Below are positions 1-8,870 of a stretch of 64,000 nt of DNA, piece by piece. The notes under the pieces are model-generated. The model saw only the letters and a list, made by a program, of their open reading frames with translations. It searched no databases and was not told where the DNA came from. The translations under genes were made by a program, and so were the position numbers. Every line of letters begins with the position of its first letter. Position 1 is the first letter of the stretch. Source of the stretch: Pantoea endophytica (GTDB lineage: Bacteria; Pseudomonadota; Gammaproteobacteria; Enterobacterales; Enterobacteriaceae); the NCBI RefSeq assembly GCF_002858935.1, contig NZ_PJRT01000028.1:1-64000 (forward strand). The letters run 5' to 3'.

Positions 1-60
1 TGTGTAAGCGCAGCGATGCGTTGAGCTAACCGGTACTAATGACCCGTGAGGCTTAACCTT
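1..60 (+). rRNA. rrl: 23S ribosomal RNA, 3' end (partial)
   Basis: The first 60 bases match the conserved 3' end of enterobacterial 23S rRNA, running through the GGTACTAATGA segment and ending in GGCTTAACCTT. The rest of the rRNA operon lies to the left of the window. The 5S gene follows 104 nt later on the same strand, the usual rrn order. Confidence 0.95.
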
Positions 61-164
61 ACAACGCCAGAGGCGTTTTGGTCTGAGAGACCGGATATTT
101 TCAGCTTGTTTACGGATTAAAGAATCAGCGGAAGCGAATGTCATTCGTTTTTGCACAAAGAATT

Positions 165-284
165 TGCCTGGCGGCTTTAGCGCGGTGGTCCCACCTGACC
201 CCATGCCGAACTCAGAAGTGAAACGCCGTAGCGCCGATGGTAGTGTGGGGCCTCCCCATGCGAGAGTAGGGAACTGCCAGGCAT
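165..284 (+). rRNA. rrf: 5S ribosomal RNA
   Basis: A 120-nt gene, the full length for enterobacteria. It begins TGCCTGGCGG and ends CTGCCAGGCAT, so the ends pair as helix I. The conserved core ACCCCATGCCGAACTCAG is present. It is the distal gene of the rRNA operon, and a strong terminator follows 13 nt later. No tRNA gene is seen between 5S and the terminator. Confidence 0.97.
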
Positions 285-297
285 CAAATAGTGAAGA

Positions 298-326
298 AGC
301 CCCGGACGAAAGTCCGGGGCTTTTTT
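298..326 (+). terminator. rRNA operon terminator
   Basis: A 10-bp perfect stem (AGCCCCGGAC / GTCCGGGGCT) with a GAAA tetraloop is followed by a T-run. It lies directly after the 5S gene and ends the rrn transcript. Confidence 0.93.
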
Positions 327-514
327 ACATCTGCATATAGCGAATTAAAGTCGGCAGATGGCTGAATTTGCATGAAAATCAGTAATAAATTGCACTAAAA
401 ACTTCGCGGCAATCACATTTTGCAATCCAGGAACAGAGACAATTCCCGCAACCAGTTAATAGATGCTTTACTCAATCCTTTGGCGCTAATTATTCGCAAG
501 GAAAAGAGGTAAGC

Positions 515-1819
515 ATGACTGATTCACAACAACAAAAAGTGGCTCTAACTGCAACGGCAGCTGACAGTAAAAAGCGCATCTGGTCGATTGTCGGCGCATC
601 GTCTGGCAATTTAGTCGAATGGTTCGATTTCTACGTCTACTCCTTCTTCTCACTCTATTTTGCCCATGTATTCTTTCCAAGCGGTGATACCACCACCCAG
701 TTGCTGCAAACAGCAGGCGTCTTCGCAGCTGGTTTTCTGATGCGCCCGATCGGCGGATGGTTATTTGGCTATATTGCCGATCGTCACGGTCGCAAAGCCT
801 CAATGCTGATCTCAGTGTGCATGATGTGTCTGGGATCATTAGTGATCGCCTGTCTACCGGGCTACGGAGAAATTGGCCTGGCCGCGCCTGTCATTCTTCT
901 GCTGGCACGTATGTTTCAGGGATTATCGGTTGGTGGGGAATACGGTACCAGCGCCACTTATATGAGCGAAGTAGCACTGGAAGGACGAAAAGGATTTTAT
1001 GCCTCTTTCCAATATGTGACGCTCATCGGCGGCCAACTGTTAGCGGTGCTTACCGTTGTAGTCTTACAGCAAATTCTCAGCGATGAAGAACTTCGCAGCT
1101 GGGGCTGGCGTATTCCGTTCTTCCTCGGGGCGGCGCTCGCTGTGGTGGCATTGTGGTTGCGTCGTTCTCTCAACGAAACTTCAGAGAAAAAACACCGAGA
1201 ACATCGTGACGCCGGCAGCATTACGGGATTACTGCGCAATCACACCCGTGCATTTCTGATGGTGCTGGGCTTTACCGCAGGCGGTTCGCTAAGCTTCTAT
1301 ACCTTCACCACCTACATGCAAAAATATCTGGTAAATACTGCCGGGATGGATGCGCGCAGTGCCAGTGGATTAATGACCGGTTGCTTATTGGTATTCATGT
1401 TGATTCAGCCGATAGTTGGCGCGCTGTCAGACAAGATTGGTCGTCGTGCCTCAATGATGATTTTTGGTGCCGGGGCAGCTATCTGTACGGTTCCGATTCT
1501 GCTGCTGCTGCAAAATGTGCAAAGCAGTTGGCTGGCATTTGCCTTGATCATGCTGGCGCTAATCATCACCAGTTTCTACACCGCTATCAGTGGCATTTTG
1601 AAAGCAGAGATGTTCCCGCCGGAAGTCCGCGCGCTGGGCGTTGGGCTTTCCTATGCGGTGGCGAATGCTATTTTTGGTGGTTCGGCAGAGTACGTAGCCT
1701 TACTGCTGAAAAGAGAAGGTATTGAAACCAGCTTCTTCTGGTATGTTTCGGCAATGGGCGCTTTAGCATTCCTGGTATCGCTGATGCTGCATCGCAAAGG
1801 GAAGGGGATTGCGCTGTAG
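515..1819 (+). CDS. kgtP: Alpha-ketoglutarate permease KgtP
   Basis: KgtP is an inner-membrane proton symporter that imports 2-oxoglutarate, a member of the metabolite:H+ symporter branch of the major facilitator superfamily. The 434-residue product is about the length of E. coli KgtP (432) and shows twelve hydrophobic segments. The MFS loop motif appears near residues 85-94 ([10 protein letters not shown]) and again between helices 8 and 9 as [10 protein letters not shown]. The start at 515 has AGAGGT five bases upstream. It follows the rRNA operon terminator, as rrnG-kgtP do in E. coli, and its stop codon abuts the yfiM stop with no bases between, so no terminator separates the two convergent genes. 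Confidence 0.95.
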   Translation: MTDSQQQKVALTATAADSKKRIWSIVGASSGNLVEWFDFYVYSFFSLYFAHVFFPSGDTTTQLLQTAGVFAAGFLMRPIGGWLFGYIADRHGRKASMLISVCMMCLGSLVIACLPGYGEIGLAAPVILLLARMFQGLSVGGEYGTSATYMSEVALEGRKGFYASFQYVTLIGGQLLAVLTVVVLQQILSDEELRSWGWRIPFFLGAALAVVALWLRRSLNETSEKKHREHRDAGSITGLLRNHTRAFLMVLGFTAGGSLSFYTFTTYMQKYLVNTAGMDARSASGLMTGCLLVFMLIQPIVGALSDKIGRRASMMIFGAGAAICTVPILLLLQNVQSSWLAFALIMLALIITSFYTAISGILKAEMFPPEVRALGVGLSYAVANAIFGGSAEYVALLLKREGIETSFFWYVSAMGALAFLVSLMLHRKGKGIAL

Positions 1820-2140
1820 TTACTGACTGAGATTCCACAGTGCGATACCGCTGGCGGCGCCGGCGACATCCCAGCTAAGATCTTTCCAACTCCAGCCGCT
1901 CCCCGCTGAGCGGCTGTCATATAACTCTTTCCCCACACCGAAACTCAACGAAAACAGAAAGCCGAAACGCAAATTCTGCCCGCGGCTGTGATTTTGATGC
2001 TGAGAAATCTCACTACCTGCGGCTGCCAGCACAGCAGAAGAGAAGTAGTGTTGCGCTTTGTCTTTGCCGGTCCAGTTATCCTGGGCGACATGCGCACATC
2101 CACTACACAGCAAAACCACGCAGAGGATAGGCGCACGCAT
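1820..2140 (-). CDS. yfiM: YfiM family lipoprotein
   Basis: A small predicted lipoprotein of 106 residues, close to E. coli YfiM (107). The N-terminus is a short hydrophobic signal ending LLCSG with Cys15 as the lipidated residue. The rest holds conserved KAQHYFSSA and GVGKELYDS stretches and a hydrophobic C-terminal part. Its biochemical role is not known. It starts 3 nt after the pssA stop codon, so it is very probably the second gene of a pssA-yfiM transcript, the E. coli arrangement. Confidence 0.88.
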   Translation of the reverse strand: MRAPILCVVLLCSGCAHVAQDNWTGKDKAQHYFSSAVLAAAGSEISQHQNHSRGQNLRFGFLFSLSFGVGKELYDSRSAGSGWSWKDLSWDVAGAASGIALWNLSQ

Positions 2141-2143
2141 CGG

Positions 2144-3499
2144 CTAAAGCAGACGGCTAATCAAGCGATCGATGCGAATACGGCGCAGGCGACGAATCAG
2201 CTTGCGCACCTTTGCCGGATAATCGGAGATACTTTCCAGCTCGCGATAATGCTGCACCACGGAAGTATGCTCACGAATCAGCGCCAGCTCTTTTTCACGC
2301 TGCTCGGCCAATTGATTGAGAGGATCGTGAATCAGCACCGCATTTTCCAGATCCAGTCGCCACGCGCGTGGATTGAGGTTATTACCGGTGATCATCATCC
2401 ATTCGTCATCCACCCAAATGCCTTTCAGGTGATAACTGTTTTCGCCATCTTTCCACAAGCGTACCGTCAGCTGACCATTATTGACGTAATACTGCAAACG
2501 GCTCAGGAAGCGACGCAGGTTAATCTCATATAGATAAGGCAGCGCCCCGATAATCTTGAACGGCTGTTCTGGCGGGATGTAGAAGTCATTGGCCGTTTTG
2601 TCGCCAATGATGATTTCAACTTCTTTACCCTGACGCAGTAAATGAATCAGGTTACGCACCAGAATGGCCGGCAGGTTAAAATAGGGCGTACACAGCGTCA
2701 GCTTGCGCTCAGCGCAGGGCATCAAATGGAAAATGGTTTTGTTCAGCAGGCTACGTTTGCCCAAGCCAACCAACGGCGTGACGGCAAGGCAATCATTATC
2801 TGCATTGCCGGTAAACTGATAGTTAAAGCTGCGCAGCTCCTGACGGAACTGACGTGTTTCATTTTTGATTTCCGGGCTGGAAGGGCGCTCAGTTTTATCG
2901 AGGCGGTTAACCGCATCGGAATCCTTGAGATTTTCGCAGATCCACGCATACATGGTATCGGTAAGCTGTGGATTGCGGATCAGCTGATAACGGTCATAAC
3001 GGTATTTATCATGCTGATGCAAATAGACATCGTTCAGGCTCGCGCCGCTGTAGAGCAGCGTATCATCAATGATAAACCCTTTCAGATGCAGCACACCGAG
3101 CGCTTCGCGGGTGTTAACCGGAATGCCGTAAACTGGAATAGCGATATCCGGGTGCTGAGTCGCCATTTCGCAATACCAGTCAGCGTTGGTCACGCCGCGA
3201 GCAGCGCCAATACGACCACGCTGCGCACGATGCCAGTCAACCAGAATACAGACATCCAGCTCCGGACGTGCCTGACGCGCTGCGTACAGCGCCTGCATTA
3301 TTCCGCGACCGCCGTCATCATTCTCCAGATACAGCGCGGTGATACAGATACGCTTTTCTGCTGCGGCAATTTTCGTCAGCAGGGTTTCGCGAAACTCGGC
3401 AGGCGAGTAAAGCGTCGTCAGATCCGAAACGGATTGTGACAGTTTAGGCAGCTGTGCGAGGTGTTGTTGGTGTTTATTACGTTTAAATTTAGACAACAT
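2144..3499 (-). CDS. pssA: CDP-diacylglycerol--serine O-phosphatidyltransferase (phosphatidylserine synthase)
   Basis: PssA makes phosphatidylserine from CDP-diacylglycerol and L-serine, the committed step to phosphatidylethanolamine. It is a peripheral enzyme of the phospholipase D superfamily. Two HKD-type motifs are visible: HLKGFIIDD near residues 138-146 and YHLKGIWVDD near 355-365. The basic tail (KVRKLIRRLRRIRIDR) is the usual membrane/ribosome-binding end. I chose the ATG at 3499 (451 residues, as in E. coli) over the in-frame GTG one codon earlier at 3502. The gene is followed closely by yfiM. Confidence 0.95.
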   Translation of the reverse strand: MLSKFKRNKHQQHLAQLPKLSQSVSDLTTLYSPAEFRETLLTKIAAAEKRICITALYLENDDGGRGIMQALYAARQARPELDVCILVDWHRAQRGRIGAARGVTNADWYCEMATQHPDIAIPVYGIPVNTREALGVLHLKGFIIDDTLLYSGASLNDVYLHQHDKYRYDRYQLIRNPQLTDTMYAWICENLKDSDAVNRLDKTERPSSPEIKNETRQFRQELRSFNYQFTGNADNDCLAVTPLVGLGKRSLLNKTIFHLMPCAERKLTLCTPYFNLPAILVRNLIHLLRQGKEVEIIIGDKTANDFYIPPEQPFKIIGALPYLYEINLRRFLSRLQYYVNNGQLTVRLWKDGENSYHLKGIWVDDEWMMITGNNLNPRAWRLDLENAVLIHDPLNQLAEQREKELALIREHTSVVQHYRELESISDYPAKVRKLIRRLRRIRIDRLISRLL

Positions 3500-3615
3500 C
3501 ACAGTGCACTTCTTCTCTGTTCATTGCATGGCCTTTTGCCATCAAATCATGATCCTAACGGTAAATAATACCATCAACCGGCCTGTAGAGGAGGAATTTT
3601 ACCTTTCTGTACAGG

Positions 3616-6273
3616 TTAGCTGATGACATCACCGAGCGGCAAATTCAGGCTGACAATGCCATCATCCAGTTGAATATTCACGCGAAAATTGAGCTTTCGC
3701 GCCAGCGTGATCATGCCGCTATTGTTTGGCATGGTGATACCGTTCAATTGTTGCAGGCCATGATCGCGCGTATAGCGAATCATCTTCTCCAGTAAGCGCC
3801 TGCCCATGCCCAAGCCTTTCAGGTCAGACCGCACCAGCACGGAGAATTCAGCATCGATATTATCGGCATCGGAGATCGCACGTGTTACGCCAATGATCTC
3901 GTCGACGCCGTTGTGCTGCCGTATAGCGACAATCGCCATTTCGCGGTCGTAATCAATTTGCGTCATATTCGCCAAATCTTCATGGGTGAATTCATTGATT
4001 TCACTGAAGTAACGATAGTAGAGATCTTCTTTCGTTACCTGGGCGATAAAGGCGCGCAGCTGCGGTTCATCTTCCGGCAGGATCGGGCGGAACAGGCAAT
4101 ATTGCCCATTTTTCAGCTGCACCTGCTCTTCAAGATGATGCGGGTAAGGACGAATCGCCAGCCGTGTTTCGTTATCACCATTGAAAGGCGCCAGCTGCAG
4201 CGTGACATCCAGCAGCGTGAATTCGTCAGCTGATGCCAGCAGCGGATGAATATCCAGGCGCTGAATCTCCGGACAATCGACCACCAGGTTTGAAACCTGC
4301 ACTAACAGCTGGCTAAGCCCGGTGATATCCAGTGGTCGCAACGCACTACGGCTGCGAACTTTGCCGCTTTTCATCGCCTGAATCACCAGATAGCGCGCCA
4401 GCGTCATATTCAGCGGCGGCAAAGCCACGGCGGCTTGCTTGTCGGGCTGCCACTCCACGCCGCCTTCGCCCAGCAGGATGATAGGACCAAACAGCGGATC
4501 CTGTTCGACCACCACACGCAACTCCTGCGCTCCGGCGCGATTCGCCATACTCTGCACCAGCAAACCATCAATATGCGCCTGTGGATGGGTTTCACGCACG
4601 CGATCAAAAATGGCTTCAGCCGCTTGTTCCACCTCTGCGGCGCTGCGCAGATACAGCATTACGCCTTGTACCTCCGACTTATGCGGAATATCCGGCGAAC
4701 GCAGCTTGAGCGCGACCGGATAGCCAATCTGATCGGCGATGCTGGCAGCCGCGGCGCTGTCGCTGGCAATCCAGGTGGGCAGCGTCGCCAGGCCATAAGC
4801 TTGCAACACCGGCTGCACTTCGTGGGTGTCCAGCGTAGTGATGCCTTTATCCAGCGCTTGCTGAATCAGCTGATGCGCCTGCGCGCTGTTCTGCGTCAAA
4901 CCAATCGGCAGCGCGGGCGTCTCACGCAGTTGCTTCTGGTTGCGGCGATATTCCACCTGATGCATGAAAGCGGTAACGGTACCTTCCGGTGTGCGCCAGG
5001 TGGGAATGCCAGCCTGAGTAAACGCGCGTCGTGCACTCTGCGAAGAGTATTCGCCGCACCAGTTCGTCAGCAAAGTAACCTGCTTGCCACGCGGATGTTT
5101 GGCAACCGCAGCGATAATCTGCTCGGCGGTCTCGCTCGAAGGTGAAACGGCGCTTGGCGCATGAATGATCATCAGTGCATCAAGTTCATGGCTATCCAGC
5201 AGCCGTTCAATGCAGGCGACATAGCGCGCTGGTGTCGCGTCATCTTTCAAATCCAGCGGATTGCCGCGGCCAACGCCTTCTGGCAGCAGTGTGGCCAGCG
5301 CCTGCAAGGTTTCGTCACTTAGCGTCGCCAGCTTACCGTTGCGCGCATACAGTTCATCCAGGGCCAGCGCCGCCGGGGCCGCGCCGTTGCTGATGATCAT
5401 CAGTCGATCGCCGCGTAATGGACGCATATGGCTCAGCGACTCAACCGCCGTAAACAGTTCATGCGTATCCTGTACGCGCAGTAAACCGGCGCGCTGAATC
5501 GCCGCATCCCAGGCAGCGTCCAGTCCGCTGTGAGTACCGATCATCGCCTGCGCCTGATGGCTGCGACCACTTTTTATCACCAGAATCGGTTTATTACGCG
5601 AGGCGCTGCGCGAAGCGGAAACAAAGCGACGCGCATCGCTGAGGTGTTCGAGGTAGAGCAGAATGGCGCTGGTTTTACCGTCGCGCGCGAGGAAATCCAG
5701 CAGATCATCAACGTCGATATCCAGGCTATCACCCAAGGCGATAAACCATGAGAAACCGAGGTTACGCTGCTGCGCCCAATCGAGAATGGTGTTAGAGACC
5801 GCAGCAGATTGCGAAATAAAAGCAATGCGACCTTTAGCAATCGGCACTGGCGAAAAGCTGGCATTCAACCCTTGCCACGGCGCCAGCAAACCTAAGCTGT
5901 TCGGCCCAAGCAGGCGAATTTGCCATTGACTGGCGCAGGCTTTCAGCTCTTCCAACTGGCTGGATGGCGCCGAGAGAATAATACAGGCCTTACAACCTTT
6001 TTCGCCCAGTTGTTGCAGCAGTTCGAGATTACGTTTGGCGTGGGTACAGATGATGGCGAGATCGGGCGCGAAGGGCAGGCTGGCGATATCCGGCCAGGCC
6101 AGCACGCCGCTCACCGCTTTATACTTCGGCGTCACCGGCAATACCGGGCCGCTAAATCCACCGGCCAGCAGGTTACGCATCATAAAGTAGCCGGCGCGCC
6201 CCGGTGTAATTGACGCACCGATTACCGCGATTGATTTAGGTCGTAACAGCGCTTCCAGTCCGCGTTGGCTCAT
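3616..6273 (-). CDS. pka: Protein lysine acetyltransferase Pka/PatZ
   Basis: Pka (PatZ, YfiQ) is the Gcn5-type protein N-epsilon-lysine acetyltransferase that modifies acetyl-CoA synthetase and many other proteins. The 885-residue chain has the family layout: an NDP-forming acyl-CoA synthetase-like CoA-binding part from the N-terminus (VIGAS near residue 18), an ATP-grasp part in roughly residues 480-700, and a GNAT domain in the last 160 residues (VRSDLKGLGMGRRLLEKMI is the acetyl-CoA binding loop). Two ATG codons are adjacent; the second (6273) sits 6 nt from an AGGAG and matches the E. coli start MSQRGLEALL. The position between pssA and tapT is the E. coli order. Confidence 0.95.
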   Translation of the reverse strand: MSQRGLEALLRPKSIAVIGASITPGRAGYFMMRNLLAGGFSGPVLPVTPKYKAVSGVLAWPDIASLPFAPDLAIICTHAKRNLELLQQLGEKGCKACIILSAPSSQLEELKACASQWQIRLLGPNSLGLLAPWQGLNASFSPVPIAKGRIAFISQSAAVSNTILDWAQQRNLGFSWFIALGDSLDIDVDDLLDFLARDGKTSAILLYLEHLSDARRFVSASRSASRNKPILVIKSGRSHQAQAMIGTHSGLDAAWDAAIQRAGLLRVQDTHELFTAVESLSHMRPLRGDRLMIISNGAAPAALALDELYARNGKLATLSDETLQALATLLPEGVGRGNPLDLKDDATPARYVACIERLLDSHELDALMIIHAPSAVSPSSETAEQIIAAVAKHPRGKQVTLLTNWCGEYSSQSARRAFTQAGIPTWRTPEGTVTAFMHQVEYRRNQKQLRETPALPIGLTQNSAQAHQLIQQALDKGITTLDTHEVQPVLQAYGLATLPTWIASDSAAAASIADQIGYPVALKLRSPDIPHKSEVQGVMLYLRSAAEVEQAAEAIFDRVRETHPQAHIDGLLVQSMANRAGAQELRVVVEQDPLFGPIILLGEGGVEWQPDKQAAVALPPLNMTLARYLVIQAMKSGKVRSRSALRPLDITGLSQLLVQVSNLVVDCPEIQRLDIHPLLASADEFTLLDVTLQLAPFNGDNETRLAIRPYPHHLEEQVQLKNGQYCLFRPILPEDEPQLRAFIAQVTKEDLYYRYFSEINEFTHEDLANMTQIDYDREMAIVAIRQHNGVDEIIGVTRAISDADNIDAEFSVLVRSDLKGLGMGRRLLEKMIRYTRDHGLQQLNGITMPNNSGMITLARKLNFRVNIQLDDGIVSLNLPLGDVIS

Positions 6274-6360
6274 CATCCGCTCCTGCTATCAAGATTGGCA
6301 TGATTGTAAACGCTTTTTAGCGCGCGTGCCGATTCACCGATCGCATGCTGAGAGCCAGCT

Positions 6361-7065
6361 TCAGATTCCGCTACTCAATGCTTCTTCCACAGCATGAATC
6401 GGATGATGCGGTTTCCCCGCCAGATAAGCATGACGGAAACGGGTGAAATAGTGCTGCAATTCTGCGGCGGCGGCGAGATCCCCGGCCTGTTCCAGCAGCG
6501 CGGCAGCGACTTCGGCGGTGCAGTGCTGGCCTTCGCCGTGGGCCTCGCGCAGCGTGTAGCGCGAGGGCGCAGACACGTTGAGCGACATCACCGGCAACGC
6601 ATCCAGCCACGGACTTTTGCGGAACATCTTGCGCGCTTCCGTCCAGGTGCCGTCGAGCATAATAAACAGCGGCGGTTTGCCGGTGAGCGGCGGGCTGGTG
6701 AGCACTTCGCGATCGGCATCTGCGTAAGACGCCGGGAAAACCACCAGCGGCTGATAATGCGCGTTCTTCACCACCGCCAGCAGCGCGGCATCCGGCTCGG
6801 TGCGTGACCAGCCAAACGCCTCGGTGTCCGGCAGCACATCGGCAATTAACCTTCCGGTATTGCTCGGCTTCATCGGCTCGGTATCGAACATCACCAGACA
6901 GAAGCGACTGCGCGCTTGCTGAGGCTGGATGGTGGCGCACAGACAGTTTTTCTGCGGCAGCAGGCAGCGTTGGCAACGAATGACACGATTACCGCGCGCA
7001 AGAAACGGGCGCGTGGCGCGCGCTAAACGTTGCGCACGTAAGCGCAGAACGGCATTTTCAAACAT
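6361..7065 (-). CDS. tapT: tRNA-uridine aminocarboxypropyltransferase TapT (DTW domain)
   Basis: TapT (formerly YfiP) transfers the 3-amino-3-carboxypropyl group of S-adenosylmethionine to uridine 47 of tRNA, forming acp3U. The 234-residue protein has the DTW-domain signature DGTW at residues 138-141 and an N-terminal Cys cluster (Cys31, Cys34, Cys41, Cys43) typical of the family and probably metal-binding. The genes on either side, pka and trxC, are the E. coli neighbours. The function is assigned from the family; nothing in the sequence departs from it. Confidence 0.9.
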   Translation of the reverse strand: MFENAVLRLRAQRLARATRPFLARGNRVIRCQRCLLPQKNCLCATIQPQQARSRFCLVMFDTEPMKPSNTGRLIADVLPDTEAFGWSRTEPDAALLAVVKNAHYQPLVVFPASYADADREVLTSPPLTGKPPLFIMLDGTWTEARKMFRKSPWLDALPVMSLNVSAPSRYTLREAHGEGQHCTAEVAAALLEQAGDLAAAAELQHYFTRFRHAYLAGKPHHPIHAVEEALSSGI

Positions 7066-7156
7066 AAATTCGCAGGCAGGAGAAAAAACGCCAGTGTAAT
7101 GGAATTAGCCGGGAAAGGTAATAAGGAAGGCCAGCACGCGGCTGGCCATCAGCGGT

Positions 7157-7576
7157 TTACAGCGATTCGTCGAGCCACTCGTTGAAGGGCGCTTTCGGCA
7201 TTGCGCCGTTCAGCATGTCGACCATCTCGCCGTTCTTGAACAGCATAATCGTAGGAATGCTGCGAATGCGGAAACGCGCGCTAAGCGCGGGTTCGGCTTC
7301 GGTATTCACTTTCACGAAGCGCACCTTGCCGCGCCGCTCGTCGGCGACATCTTTAAACACCGGTGCGAAGTTAACGCACGGGCCACACCACGGCGCCCAG
7401 AAGTCGATCACCACCGGCAGATCGTCTTGCAGATACTTATCCAGCGTGGCCGCGGTCGCGTTGGCGACTTCACCGTTGAATAGCTCGCCGCCGCAACGAC
7501 CACATTTTGCTCCATCAGCCATGCGCGACTCGGGCACGCGGTTGGTTGCCTGACAGGAGGCACAAACTGTATTCAT
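7157..7576 (-). CDS. trxC: Thioredoxin 2
   Basis: TrxC is a cytoplasmic zinc-containing thioredoxin used in disulfide reduction and oxidative stress defence. The N-terminal zinc site is complete (Cys5, Cys8, Cys25, Cys28), and the redox site WCGPC has Cys64 and Cys67. Length is 139 residues, the family norm. In E. coli the gene is OxyR-dependent; I did not find a convincing OxyR site by eye. It is read on its own, divergent from yfiF. Confidence 0.95.
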   Translation of the reverse strand: MNTVCASCQATNRVPESRMADGAKCGRCGGELFNGEVANATAATLDKYLQDDLPVVIDFWAPWCGPCVNFAPVFKDVADERRGKVRFVKVNTEAEPALSARFRIRSIPTIMLFKNGEMVDMLNGAMPKAPFNEWLDESL

Positions 7577-7732
7577 ATTTACCTCAACCCGGACCTGTAA
7601 ATCTGATGATTGCCGGACATTATGAAAAGGTTGAGTGCTATGCTCAATCTGGATTGCCCAATAGGTTCAATAGTTGATAGCTAAGCACCGACACATCAGG
7701 TAATCTTCGCGCTCTCAATGCTGGAGGAACAG

Positions 7733-8833
7733 ATGAACGACGAATTTAAAGGCAAAAGCGGCAAGGTAAAAGTGATGTACGTACGTGATGAGGAGAGTGG
7801 TCAAAAGCCGAATCCCCGTACCGGCAAAGGCGGCCGTCCTGCTGCGCGCCAGGAAGATAATCGTCGTTCTGGTCCTCGCAGCGGTGCACGTAATAATGAA
7901 GAAGGTGGCCGTGGCGGCGCACGCAGCCCGGCACCGCGCGGTGCGAGTAATACCGAACGCGGTCGCAGCTTTGGTCGTGGTGACGATAACCGCAGCTTCG
8001 GTGATTCGCCGTGGCGCACCGTTTCTCGTCCGCCGGTCGCGGATGATAGTCAACTGGATGATGCCGCGAACAAGCCGGTCATCGATCCCGAGCAGATTCG
8101 CCGTCAGCGTCAGGAAGAGACGCGCGTCTACGGTGAAAATGCCTGTCAGGCGCTGTTCCTGAGCCGTCCGGAAAGCATCGTGCGCGCCTGGTTTATTCAG
8201 AGCGTAACACCGCGTTTCCGTGAAACCCTGCGCTGGCTGGCGGCCAACCGCAAAGCCTATCATGTGGTTGAAGATGCTGAGCTGACCAAAGCTTCAGGTA
8301 CTGAACACCACGGTGGCGTGTGCTTCATCATCAAAAAACGTATGGGCATGCCGGTTACCGAGTGGCTGACCAAGGCCCCCACCAAAGATTGCGTGCTGGC
8401 GCTGGAAGATGTCAGCAACCCGCACAACCTTGGCGGCATTATGCGTAGCTGCGCGCACTTCGGTGTGAAAGGTTTGCTGGTGAATGATGCTTCGCTGCTG
8501 GAGTCAGGTGCGGCAGTACGTACCGCCGAAGGTGGCGCTGAACACGTACAGGCAATCAGCGGCGAAAGCTTTGCCGATGGCCTGGAAGCGTTCCGTAAAG
8601 CGGGTTACACCATCGTTACCACCTCAAGCCACGAAGGCACACCGCTGGCGAAAGCTGAGCTGCCTGCCAAAATGGTGCTGGTGTTGGGTCAGGAGAGCGA
8701 AGGTCTGTCAGACAGCGCTTTCCAGCAGGGCGATCTCAGCCTGTCGATTGGTGGCACCGGCAACGTTGAAAGCCTCAACGTGTCAGTGGCGACCGGTATT
8801 CTGCTCGCCGAATGGTGGCGTCAGAACGCATAA
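7733..8833 (+). CDS. yfiF: SpoU/TrmH-family RNA methyltransferase YfiF
   Basis: A probable S-adenosylmethionine-dependent RNA 2'-O-methyltransferase of the SPOUT (TrmH/SpoU) class; the RNA target is not established. The C-terminal half carries the three SpoU motifs: [15 protein letters not shown] [24 protein letters not shown] and [11 protein letters not shown]. The 366-residue chain is longer than E. coli YfiF (345) because of an Arg/Gly/Asn-rich, probably disordered segment in about residues 25-95. The start at 7733 has GGAGG five bases upstream and matches the E. coli N-terminus; an in-frame ATG at 7718 lacks this spacing. A terminator follows. Confidence 0.92.
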   Translation: MNDEFKGKSGKVKVMYVRDEESGQKPNPRTGKGGRPAARQEDNRRSGPRSGARNNEEGGRGGARSPAPRGASNTERGRSFGRGDDNRSFGDSPWRTVSRPPVADDSQLDDAANKPVIDPEQIRRQRQEETRVYGENACQALFLSRPESIVRAWFIQSVTPRFRETLRWLAANRKAYHVVEDAELTKASGTEHHGGVCFIIKKRMGMPVTEWLTKAPTKDCVLALEDVSNPHNLGGIMRSCAHFGVKGLLVNDASLLESGAAVRTAEGGAEHVQAISGESFADGLEAFRKAGYTIVTTSSHEGTPLAKAELPAKMVLVLGQESEGLSDSAFQQGDLSLSIGGTGNVESLNVSVATGILLAEWWRQNA

Positions 8834-8835
8834 AA

Positions 8836-8860
8836 AAACGGGCCGCAAGGCCCGTTTTTG
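8836..8860. terminator. Bidirectional terminator between yfiF and emrB
   Basis: The sequence AAAAACGGGCC-GCAA-GGCCCGTTTTT is a perfect hairpin with A and T tracts on its two sides. It can stop yfiF transcripts from the left and emrAB transcripts from the right. Confidence 0.9.
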
Positions 8861-8870
8861 TTTGTCTCGC

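Noticed and set aside
395..440. CRP site upstream of kgtP
   Set aside because: Only a half site (ATCACA) is visible; the other half does not match.
1988..3439. Two plus-strand frames of 181 and 265 codons
   Set aside because: Antisense to yfiM and pssA; no family resemblance.
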